NCBI GenBank assembly: GCA_030248135.1
Contig: JASANC010001836.1
Coordinates: 62,001 to 126,000, forward strand
Reading direction: 5' to 3'
DNA: 64,000 nucleotides
Source of the DNA: Theristus sp. LFF4_11
Taxonomy: Eukaryota; Nematoda; Chromadorea; Monhysterida; Xyalidae
The position numbers and the translations under genes were made by a program. This document shows positions 12,401 through 24,000 of the stretch, piece after piece. Within the stretch, counting starts at the first letter, position 1; every line of letters starts with the position of its first letter. The notes beneath the pieces were generated by a model. It was not told where the DNA came from, did no database searches, and was given only the letters and a program-made list of their open reading frames with translations.

Positions 12401-14060
12401 GACTTGTGTCGCAAATCCGTTTTTTAGCTCGTCGATGTCCGCTGGTGCGCCGCCGTTCGTTTCACCGTTTCCGGCGCCCGTTCAAGTGCAAGAGGTCTGT
12501 CATGGAGAGCATTTTGTTTTTGAGACTGAAACTGTTTCAATCTAGCTTAGAAGCTTATTACAGTTGATCAAACTTGGCTAGAAAACCTGATGATAACTCA
12601 ATGTCGACGTAATCAATGCGTCCTTCATTTCCAGGTCAGCCCGTCGACTGAGTGTGCCCCATCTAAGGTTGCGTGCGCCGCAATTGGGCCCCTGTGTGGC
12701 GGCAGTAGCAGCGCCTCGTCGCCGTCCACCGCTGCAGCACAACATGTGCCAAATACGCAATCGGTCGAAAGCCCATTTGCAATGGGGGATCATTCGAGCA
12801 CACCAACGCAGGCGTTTCCAAAGGGTTTCGCCGCACTACAATACCAGCCGGTGATTGTGCAACAACCGACTCCTGGAAACATTGCCGCCACGCGAGCCTC
12901 GCCAAGCGGCAGTCGGGACAGCGTCGACATGGACACTGCCAGCACGTTCAACAACAGTGCACACGGCGGCTATATCAGCGCTGTGAACCCGTTGTTCAGC
13001 GGCATGCGCTCCGCCTCGCATGAGCAGTTCAGTTGGCCTGCGGTGACGACGCAGCAACAGCATTCGGTTCAGGTGAGGAAATGACGTGAGGTTATGATGA
13101 ACGGTGATCTGAACTTCAGCAGGACGACTTTAGCCAAGGTTTCCGTCCTTTAGTTACATACAGTGGCGGCCAAAAGTTTGGAACCCCCCTCGCGCGCGCG
13201 TGTGTGCGGTGGTATATGCGTGCTTCTATTGTGTTTCTTTCCCCAACACATGCTAGCTTTGTTTTTATGAACACAACAATTGCTTGTTCCAAAAATCAAA
13301 AATATTTGCTAATGTGCATTAGTATTAGCGCAAAAATGCGCGATATGCAGCGCACGCAGTATTTCCAAACTTTTGGCCATCAGTGTATTTCGTTGCTGTT
13401 CCCTTCGCGCAAACAACCCATCTACCATTGTTTCTTCAGCACCGAACCGCCACAACGACCTGTTCATCCAACTCAATCACACGAACGTCCACCCCACCAC
13501 GCAGCGTGCCAACCGTCACCATAGCGCCGTCCTCTCCGTCGCCGTCGCAGAATCCGTCCACGATCGGTTTCTCGCGTCGCATCGCGCAGTTCATCAAACG
13601 GACCGCATCCGGATCAAACAAGGACGACAAAACGCAATCCGCCGATCATCGCCCGGCCAGTTCTGCTTCTGCTGCCTCGACCAGCCGTCCGTCGATCATG
13701 CGACCGTCGCAGTTCTGCGCGCCAAAGTCGATCACAATCGACCATTTGACCGTGCACCAACAGCAGAAACAACAACAACAGCAGCAACAACAGCAGCAGC
13801 ACAAACACCACCACCAACTGGTCGGTATATCACCGCCAAAGTCAAAGTCCGAGTCCGCTTTGTTGCACACGCTCTGCTCGGTCGAGCTCGACTCACCGGA
13901 GTCCGGATTCGTCGAATCACCGGTGGACGCACAAACTGCGGCCGGCAGCGCAGCGGCTGCCGGAAACGCCACCGGCGTCGTCTCATCCTACGTGGTCGGC
14001 AAAGATCCGGAGCGGGACAGCATCAGCTCAGCTTCCAGTCTTGAAATTGCGGTCAATTGA
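6469..14060 (+). CDS. DUSP16: DUSP8/16-type (VHP-1-like) MAP kinase phosphatase
   Basis: Dual-specificity phosphatase that would dephosphorylate activated MAP kinases; this subfamily (DUSP8/DUSP16, worm VHP-1) prefers JNK and p38. Exons: 6469 (or ATG 6487)-7447, 10316-10599, 10688-10835, 10933-11056, 11156-11638, 11713-12082, 12171-12494, 12635-13072, 13440-14060. From ATG 6487 they sum to 3753 nt, exactly 1251 codons, which supports the model. Subfamily hallmarks are QPCLP, GPTRILP, LYLGSQ, the active site HCLAGISRS (catalytic Cys) and [12 protein letters not shown]. Upstream of the catalytic domain only the tail of the rhodanese/CH2 domain is present ([15 protein letters not shown]). It is fused to a ~320-residue Ser/Gly-rich disordered exon with an early basic cluster (PRKKPDIV). 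The long C-terminal region is disordered and has a polyglutamine tract around 13764-13800. The symbol denotes the subfamily, not proven orthology. Confidence 0.88.
7739..9427. promoter_or_regulatory. Cluster of six AP-1 motifs plus a CRE in the phosphatase intron
   Basis: TGA(C/G)TCA heptamers are at 7739-7745, 7940-7946, 8282-8288, 8483-8489, 8612-8618 and 9421-9427. A full CRE octamer (TGACGTCA) is at 7747-7754, one base after the first. All lie in the intron between the first two assigned coding exons. A random sequence would give about one such heptamer per 8 kb. AP-1 (Jun/Fos) sites in a JNK-phosphatase gene would fit negative feedback as known for Drosophila puckered; that link is inference. 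Confidence 0.5.
13161..13385. mobile_element. Tc1/mariner-type MITE, 225 bp, in phosphatase intron
   Basis: Terminal inverted repeats begin CAGTGGCGGCCAAAAGTTTG and, on the other strand, CACTGATGGCCAAAAGTTTG. The element is flanked by TA on both sides (13159-13160, 13386-13387), the usual Tc1/mariner target duplication. The interior has a CG repeat (CGCGCGCG) and no coding capacity. It sits in the last intron, about 50 bp before the final exon. Confidence 0.8.
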
Positions 14061-15047
14061 TTTCTACGTTACTGACTTGATTATTCATTGAGTTTGACGA
14101 CAAAAAAACGACGTTGATTTTCTACGTACAAACAACTGAATTGGCTTTCATTATCAGAGCCTTTTTCTTAGTTTCCATTTGTTTTTTCCGTTGATGTGCA
14201 GACATTGTTGACTTGTCGTGGAATTCCAGTCCAGGTAATAATTATTATTGTGGAGCAGAACAGTCTGTTCTGTAGCTATGTAACGCATGCATTCTAGCGC
14301 TAATATCCAATTGATGGTCAATATTTCTCTGTGTACAATGACAGAACCTTGATTATCTATAATTATTATTACTGTCGATTTCATTTTTATTTGATGACAG
14401 AGTCCATAAAAATGTTCGTTTGGATGATTGTTGTTTGTTTTTTAAACGATATAACCTTCAAGAATGTTTTGCAGTCGAATAAATTATTGTGAATTCAAAT
14501 TAGCGGTTAACCGTTTAGTTTTATTTAAAATCGTAATTTCAATGAAATTTTCAAAAAGGTCTTTTTCTGATGGAGTACAAACAGCTTCGAAAACAGAACT
14601 ATGAAACGCGCAGATGAACCACGAATTAATAAAAATGCATCTCCTCACCACTTTCCGTTAAACTTCAAGTGCCTGCAAATCAATCTCCGTACTTAAACGT
14701 TGCACCCCAGTTGTCCACCCCACACTACAACACACACAAATGCACTGTTCAATCGGCAAAAATTTGGCTGAAATCGACGTTAGCCTTTTGTTAGTCTGGT
14801 AAAAAAGTTCTGTATAGATATTTGCGATTTCGTTTCGGCAATATTTTTACTTATATTGACACACTGACACAGATTCATTTTTTTTATTTCAGCTTTTTTT
14901 GTCTAGCATTCGAAAAATTCAAAAGTTCCGTTTCAGCAAACAACACGAGACAACAAAAACTAATCCGGTATCGTAAAAAGTTAATTCAAAAACTGGAAAT
15001 GCACTAGCATGTTTTTTCGGGACGACTTGAGTCAACGGAATTTATAT
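14061..15047. other. Convergent intergenic space with phosphatase poly(A) signal
   Basis: This is the AT-rich gap between the phosphatase stop codon and the stop codon of the opposite-strand prenyl protease. An AATAAA hexamer at 14478-14483 is a reasonable polyadenylation signal for the phosphatase. No exon is seen. Confidence 0.45.
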
Positions 15048-18000
15048 TCAGTCCACCTTCACTTCTCTGATAGCACGAATCCGCTCAACAATCGGCGGGT
15101 GACTGTGATTAACACACGAATACAGCCAGTCATCGACCGGGAACGACAAATTGTCCTTGGTCATCTTGATCAGCGCTGACACCAACAGCTCACCGTAACC
15201 AAGTTCCGCCGAAAAACGATCAGCTCCGAACTCGTTGTGTCGTGTGAATAAAGTCATGAAGAAGCCGAGAACCTTGAACGTTCGAATAAACACGTCGGTT
15301 ACACCACGGATTGCATGCAGTAAGATTGTTTTTTTTTGATAAAATCTACGAAAATATCGCATCGGATGAAAATTCAGGTACCGCTAAAGAGGCATTCAGC
15401 ATATTTAGCAGTATTTAGAGACGCGTAGCCATGTTAACGTAGTTGTGCGCCACTGAATACTGCTAAATGCATTAATGCTGTTCAAACTACAGGGTGGGCC
15501 AAAAAATTACCGGATTTCTTAAATAAAACTTATTTAAAAATATAAAACTACGCGAGATATTGCAATTTAAAAGCCGGTAGTTGTTTTGCCCCCTGTAGTT
15601 CTTCAACTGTTTTACAGTATGGCCGAATAAATATGGCAGTCTCAATCAAGGCGAGATTAGTCGCTGACTAGGAGTTGCCTTTCTCAAAAATGATAAGATA
15701 TCCGCCAATCGAGTGTGCAAAGGTAGAAATAATGAACATAATAGCCCGAATTACCAATTAATTTTCAGAAACATGTAAAATTTGACACGCAGTTGGGTTT
15801 CTGAGCAACTTTTTTCTTTGATTCAAATTTCGCGCGCTCCTTGCACCCTGAAAAAAGCTGCCATGTTTAAACGGTCATACTGTAGTTGTGCTACCCTACC
15901 ACACGTATTCAACTAAATTAAGTCAACTAGAATACTCTAATTCCAATCCCGTTCGTTGTACAAGCACACCTCATTGTACGGAGCCATGACGAACATGAAC
16001 ACGAGAAAGATGCCTATTAACGTCGGCTGCGTGCCGTGGAAGCCGAACGCCGCATACAACGCCTCCCATTGGTAAAGATATTGAAACGCACAGAACATCA
16101 GCAACAGATTCACCTGAAGTTTGTGCGTTTTTTGCATAGTGTTTGTTTTAAAACGAGTTTTAAAAGTTTTCTTTTGATTGATTTTCTTCGACACACTGAA
16201 CAGGGTGGTCTAAAATTATGGACACAATTTTAGATACCAAACGTTAACGAATAGAGCTGAAATTTGGTACAGGTATTTTAGCTTCATCGGTCAATGTTTG
16301 ATATGATTTTTAGCCAAATGAAAATGTGTCTTAGACCATTCTGTAAGTGTCAGGCATATACACAAAGCAATCAAGTTCCCAGATAAGCAAAGCTGGGCTC
16401 ATAGCCGATAGATTTTCGTTTCTGTTTCTTTGACATTCAGTTGGCATACCAGAATTACAGGCGATATGCACTTGTGTTGATGGAAGTTGTAACACTTGAG
16501 TTCGTCATTTGCTGAGCTATGCTTTTATTCATTCATGACAAACACCAACAAGAATTTGCAAGTCACAAAGCACCTATTTGCACCTAGTCCAACCTCCAAA
16601 CTGATGTTAGAATATTGCTCCAACCATGTAACAGTTCCCAGTGCGTGATACTGTGCTGCGAAAATAATCAGCAAACCGAGACAACACTGCAAAGAGTACA
16701 CCAACCTCACTGATGATGAGCATTTTCAGCACGTGACTAAGTTTCCAGTGTCCCAGTTCATGTCCCAACACGGCGACCACCTCGTCATTCGACATGCCCA
16801 ACTTTCGACGCTCTTTCTTCGTGTTGCCGTCGTCTTTCTGGAGTGCAGTAATATCCTGAAGACAAACGAAGCACGTGCACTATTGGATGCCCCCAGGACA
16901 AACGCAACTCAAAGGCTGCAGCCCTCGTCGCGACCGCATTCACCGCAACATCAAACAAGTTCTGTACCTTGGTTTTAGAACCCGTGGGAAACTTGCAATT
17001 TTATAAATAAAAAACGAATAAATTGACGCAAATGAGAATCACCTCATCCGCAGTCTTGGCAGCTTCAGTAATTTCGTCTTCCTTCTCGTTTAAAGCATCT
17101 TGAGTTTTCTCATTCTCGACTTGTTCGGTGCTCTCGTTTTTCCCAGCGTCATCGTCGTGGTCAGTCCGATCGACCGGTGAGTAATCTTCGAGCAGCGTGT
17201 CGTAAAGCACGATTCGCTTGTTGTTCCAGAAACCGTACAGATAGGCGTTGCTATGCGCCGACCGTTTTGAATCTGCAACAGCAAATTACAATTATGAACG
17301 GGGGTGCTATTGAAATACACGCAAAGGCCAATCAAACGTTTGTAAAGTTTACCAACTTTCTACTACCAACAGTTTCGTCAACGGAAATTTCAGTCTGCTT
17401 GCTAATTGTTCGATTTTCGTTCGCAGCTCGCCCTCCGGCAGTGGCGAGTACTTGTCAAAGAGTGGCGCAATGAACTCCGGATAGATGGTCATCATGATCT
17501 GGAAACAAACTTACAAAAACCTTGCTGTTAATCAAACGAACAACTACAGAGGCCAATAATCTTGATGCACTGTTTGTAATAAATAAATGAAAGGAACCTG
17601 TGAGTTGTGTACAATATATTTTGACACCACCCAGCATTCGAGGAATCACTTTCTTACTTTTTCTATGAATCCGAATTTTCTAGGCTTTTTACTCATTTTA
17701 CCATAACCCTTTTCATTTCAATCATCACTACTCACATAACTCATTTTGTCAGCTGATGTTATGCTCCAGCAAACACCAGCAACAATAAAAAAAATACAAT
17801 CAAACGACTTTGATTTAGTTTCTTGAATAACAAGGCCAATCAACAGTCCAGCGCTAACTGTTCATCTTTTGATAATGGGATACCTCTGGCTAATTCCACC
17901 ACTCAGCGTTGGTTGGGCGATTGCGAATTATCTTACTTGGTAAGCGATTCAATAAAAACTGTCATTATGTTGTTTCGATCTTCAAATTCTCTACCAGTAT

Positions 18001-21000
18001 CCCAAAACCTTCCAGTTATTCAATCGCTGTTGGAGCAAACCACACACAAGCGCTGTTGCCAAGTGTTGGGTGAGTCACCTGAGAAATTAGTTCTTGTCGC
18101 CTTCCTCCACATTTTCATCATGAAGGTTGTTCCTTCATGTTTTGCGGTTTCAGTGAAACCGGAATTATGGTGCCAGAGCGATTCGTATTCAGCTTTGCGC
18201 TGAGCTTGTTTGCTTTCATGGGTAAGTGTAAGTCGTCATTTTTGTTAGTGATGTGTTATCTATTAGAGAAACAAATTTAAATGTTCTCCATAAAGTACTG
18301 CAGTTTATACAACGTTCTGGCTGAAGTACTGGCACTTCGTGTTGTTTCGCGGCAGATACAAACCGACGGCCGCGTATGACGCAATCAACACACTCAACTT
18401 TTACCTTGGCGCAGTACATGCGTTCAGTCTGCTTGCGATCGCCAGTATACAGGTGCATTTTCACAAGCATCATTAATGCACGTTGTTCTACTAAACGTAA
18501 CCGCTTGGCGCTTACTGCTTCAGATGGACGTCTCTTACATGCTACACTTTATTGCCACCATCGTATCGCTGAGCAGCATCAGTCTCTACCTGATATTTCA
18601 ATGTTTACTCAGTTTAGCGGCTGAACAGCGTTCCATTGTTCTACTATTGATGCGAATTGTCACCACCGCAATGGGCACTACATTATCGATAACTGGTTCG
18701 CTTCGCTTGTTTTAGTGGCAACCAACTTCAAACCAATTGCAGTTCTCTTTGTCGGTGACTTTTTATTCGCAAATTCTGTTCTCTCAAACTCAACAACAAT
18801 ACAGAGTGAGCCAAAAAAAAGGTTCCAATTCTAAAACGCTCTCACTGGTTTGTGCTAAGGTGTTTCAAGCTGAAAATTGGAGCACTATTAGAAAACATTT
18901 GGAGGTTTTTTTGACCAAATTTTTGTTATGGTATGTTGCCCCTATCACTCACTACAGCAGAATATCTGGAAAACATGAAAAATCGACAAATGTTGTGAAA
19001 TGTAGAGGGTTGATTTAGCTGTAAAAAAAGGGAACTCGTGTTTTAAAATTTGGAACACTTGTTAGAACACTTTGGGAGTTTTTTGTGATAAAAATTTTTT
19101 TTGGCTTACATTTTTTTACAGTAAGTTCATTTTTACAGTATAATTTTCAAAAATAGCAATTTTTGACAAAAAACACTGTTTATCCATAATCTCACTGTTT
19201 AACATTGCTCATAAACGATCTTCCGAACTGATGTATCGTCACGCGGTGTCAAATTGAATTTTTTACGAAATTGCCGAGCCACTGTGGAAAAGTTATTCGC
19301 ATGTTCCCACCAATTGGCAGACCAGACTCGCTGGTCTGCCGTCCACTTAACCATGATGGCAGCAAAGACTGAAAATGGAAGTGCATCTCTCACTGCAGTA
19401 AAACAACCAGTCTGCTATGGTAAAAATATCAGAGTGGCAAATTTTGTGTATTAAAGAAGGAAAAAAAACAATTTGGATTTGAAAAGATAAATTCGCGTCT
19501 GTTCTGAGCAGAATCGCTTACGCACACTCAGACTTGAAGTGAAACATTGGAGTGATCAAAAACTGTCCAAATGCAACTCAGCATTCGGCATTTCTAAGCT
19601 GCTTTAAACTCATATTGCTTTTTTAATCTTTTTTTGTGTTGTGAACATTCGGGCTGTCACCAACGATCATGCTTTTGATCTTTGTTACAGCTAAATCAAC
19701 CCTCTGCATTTTACAACATTTGTCGATTTTTCATATTTTCCAGATATTTTGCTGTAGTGAGTGATAAGGGCAACATACCATAACAAAAATTTGGTCAAAA
19801 AAACCTCCAAATGTTTTCTAATAGTGTTCCAATTTTCAGCTCGAAACATCTCAGCACAAGCCAGTGAGAGCATTTTAAAATTAGAACCTTTTTTTTGGCT
19901 CACCCTGTACATCTCAACCTTCACAGGCGTTGTCAGTTTTGGTGCACTGCTCGTAATGGAGGTGACACATGAGGACAGACGCCAGTTCGCCAGCAAATGG
20001 CCGAAACACGCGTCCAGCTACCAGGTTAGTAATCGCAAGTCAGAATCAGAGCGACTCGCAAAACAGCACCAACAAGTGCGGTGCCTTCGTTTCATTTCAT
20101 TTCGCGCAACGGCAGTAACTCCGAACAAACTGCCAAAACAACGCATAATACGGAGACCTGCTCGTTGCAGCATCTCGTCGCGCAACGCGTCAGCAGCGGC
20201 ACACACTGGCTCGCGCTGGCTTGTCTGCTTGCGGCGTACGCGTCGTTCGCCGTGGAACTGCGCGATTTGCGGTTTTGGCTCGACGACGCCGTACACGCGC
20301 GACTGCAGGCCGCCGAGGGCGCTGATCGATCGCGACCGGCGTACGGATTCAAGCAACGCTTGTACTCGCCGCACTACGTCTGCCTGATGTACTACAGTGT
20401 ACAGACGAGCGCTGCGTCTGCTGCCGACCGAGACGACACACCGCTACCGGGGCCGACCGTCCATTATTACGTTAGACGCGGCGACCAGATGAATGCCGCG
20501 GGGTCAGTGTTTGAAGAAGTGCTTGCTTTGAAGCATACTGCTAGTTTCTTGGCCGTGTACAAGCACATTCTACAACTGCCAGCTGGTCTTGGTGCTGAAA
20601 TTCCAGTGTCTGCAAACCCACATCGTTACAAACAAAGGCGCACACATACGACGACACGTGTGGCCTCGTAAAATCGTATGTGCGCGCAAGTGATTTTTGT
20701 TGTGACTGTGCAACATTACTGTGTTAAAACAGAGTGCACAGTCTTCAGACATGGATTGATTGGGTTTTTAACATTGTTCCGCATTTCAGTGTCGGTGTAC
20801 ACCATCTGATTGACTCCGAAGTGCAAAGTCAAGCTCACGAAGAACAAACGGCGATGCACATGATCACCACAGCCGATGTGTCTGACAACGGTGCAATCAG
20901 TCCCAATGGCACCGTGCGATCGGGCGGAGCTAGCAGTACGAATCCGGGCAGCACCGCCCAATCGATACTAAATACGATACAAGCCGGATTTGAGTACGGT

Positions 21001-24000
21001 GTAACATCTTTTGCAACAAACTCAATTTTATTGACGCAAAGATCCCAATTTCATCATTTTATGTCCGTCGTCGTAGCTGTAGTGTCTTCTCAATCGCTGC
21101 ACTACGAAATCGAAACCAACATTGACTCAAAAAAACTGAAGCCAACAATTTGTCATTCTTCCCTGAGGACTAGGGATGGAGCCGGTTCCGGTCCGGATTC
21201 CGGATTCCGGATTCCGGCGCCTAAAATTGGATCCGGATCCGGTCCGGATTCCGGCGCAATTTTGCCGGATCCGGCCGGATCCGGCCGGAATGGCCGAAAC
21301 CCGCGAATTAACCAGTTGATTCCTCTGTTTCAGAGCTGTTCAATGGTTTGACAAATTTGTTTCGGTGCTTGGTTGGTTTTGTTGTTGTGCATTTGACATG
21401 TGATCAGTGAGCGTTTCTTTAGTTTAGTGTTCTGTTCAATGGTAAATGGTTCACTGCTTCTGTCTTGAGTGGTAAACGTATGTGCAGCATCGTCCACTTT
21501 AAAAAACGTGGCTGCCAGCTTTTGGCCGACGTTGTTGATGAACAATAGGTTTTTTTTGAAATCAGCCATCTTCGTTGGTCATATTCAGTTAGCTGTCAAA
21601 CAGTTGCTTTTTTGTGAGCCCCAGAACACCAGCGATTTTAGCGACGTGTGTTACCGTGGGTGTGCGGGGGTGCCGTGATCCCCTAAAACCCGATAACCCC
21701 CCCCCAACGACGAATCCACGAGACGACGAATCCATTTCAATGGTGTTGCCCGCCGTTTGCACACTGAAGCAGCGCATCGAACAAGTCGATGCGAGTGGCA
21801 TTGGCACGACCGAAAAAAACGCTGCTGACCAGCATCGACACACGCTTCCGTGCGCTTTTCCACAACGAATCCAACATCATGGCCACGTACGTTGATCCGC
21901 GATTCAAGAATACTGCAGTCGTCTTCGAAAATGAAGGCGCGATTCGTTGTGAACTACTTCACATTGTAAAGAAAATCTTGAAACGACCGGAGACGCCCAC
22001 AAACTGCGACGATACATCCGAGATCGCGAACAACGACGATGACGAAAGTGAACGCGAGCCTGAACCAAAAAAGACATCGACTGGCCTCTACGGAGGCATC
22101 GAGTTTCACGCTGCGCGACCGCGCAACCCGTCAGGCGAATCCAGTCTTGATGACGAACTGCGCGGCGAAATGAATATGTACGAGTCGGATGATTTTATCG
22201 ACGAACGGGACAAAAGTGATCTAATGCTAGACTTTTGGCGGCTGAACTCGTCTAAATACCCCAAACTATCGACAATCGCGCTCAGATACCTGTAACCGCT
22301 ACCAACAAGCGTGGCAAGCGAACGAATGTTCTCTGAAGCCAGGCAGGTGTTTGTGTACAGCCGATCTCGTCTGTGAACTCAGAACGCCGAAAAGGTCATG
22401 TTTCTGAATGGAGTGTTGCCAGCACTTGATTATCCCTATGCGATGTGAATTTTGTCAATTGTTGTTGTTGTAATTTTTGGTTGGTTCACGTGTTGTGTCT
22501 TGCTGACTTTGTTTCTGTGTCTGTGCTGTTTTATGCTGAAAATGTGATGAAGAAACGACGAAATGTGCGTAGATGTTTTTTCGACATAAAAAGGCCATTC
22601 CGGTCCGGATTCCGGCAATTTTGGCCGGATCCTGCCCGGCCGGAATGGGCTTTTGCCGGATCCGGCCCGGATTCCGGCAGATTTGCCGGATCCATCCCTA
22701 CTGAGGACAGCGAAGAATCATCGAACTGTAATCCTATTCAGGACGACACGCTACTACTACGAGTCGATCGATACAACCAAGTGCACGAGGGCAAAAGTGG
22801 TGCGGTACTTCTTGATACAGCAAGACCGCGCGGTCACACCACGGCCGCACAACATCGACGGGTTTCAGTGGAGGACACTCGAACAGATGCGCGAGTCCGA
22901 TAACGCCTATGGTACGTTTCGCACCGTTTTCGTTTTCCACACACGGATTGCTTTCGTTAACGAACCATAATCGTCGGGATAACAAAAGGACCATTTAACT
23001 GCGAGCAGACAACCGCAAAAATCAGAAGCGATTTCTTCCAGTCTGAGCTTCAATGCTTCAGCCGATTACATTGCCTCTCTCTGCGTTTGTCGTCTGGATG
23101 AAGAAACACATGGGTATATACAATACCCACCAAAAACCAAGAATAATTTGCCGAAGAAACATTAATTTACTTTAATCGTTTTGCTTGATGCCCTCTTTTT
23201 GTCATAACCAACTTTTTATTTCAAGGAGACCAACTGTGTGATCTGATCACTGAGGCCGAACAATACATCACTCAACAACAACAACGACTATTTTCAGTCA
23301 CACACCGGACCACAAAAACGGAGAGCGCCAGCAGGGCCTCAGAATAAACTTTCGTAATACCTGAAATTTGTTATTTCTTCCAAACGCTAATGAGGAACAA
23401 TAAGAACACACGCACACATTCTTCTGTGGCAAACGTTTATTCCAAGTTTTGTTTACATGGTGATTGTAGAGTTTTTGACAGCTCAGCTTGTCGATTGACA
23501 CGATATGCCAACGGCAATGAACAACAACAACAAACCGAGAAACAACAACTGAAAACTCAAAAAAGTGCGTTACCATCAACACGACCGACAAGAACGCCCA
23601 AATGTAGACAAACAGGTAGCGACCGCCGACTTGTACGATCCAAATCATCGCTGAAATTATCGGCGCCGTCAGCACCAAATTCACCAGGAACTTTTTCAGC
23701 TTATCTTTGAAGAAGAATCCAAGCGTCTGAAAGATGGTTCGGTTCTTTGGGGCGAGAAGTCAAGCTGGAATAATACTTCTTTCATTTCAGCAAGAAGCAA
23801 ACAAGTCAGAATCTCAGAATATGGAGTTTTTAGATCATTCTCATCAAACAAAAGCGGCATTCGTGAAGAATAGCGGGTTTTTGAAAAGCGCTGCCAAACG
23901 CGCAAGTCGAAAAAAAACACATCTGCAAACGAACAGGTTTTTTGCCTTACGCGTCTGGCGCTGCTATTTAGAACTGTACTTTTACGTAGCCTGAGATGGC

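Noticed and set aside
16201..16300. Complete mariner-type element starting CAGGGTGGTCTAAAATTATG
   Set aside because: The start resembles other CAGGGTGG termini, but it has no flanking TA and I could not find a matching right end, so it is at most a fragment.
17823..18203. 126-codon plus-strand frame as the start of the DRAM-like protein
   Set aside because: It reads in a different frame from the family match. The spliced model 17875-17939 + 18016-18069 gives the conserved YSIAVG...LLPSVGETG segment.
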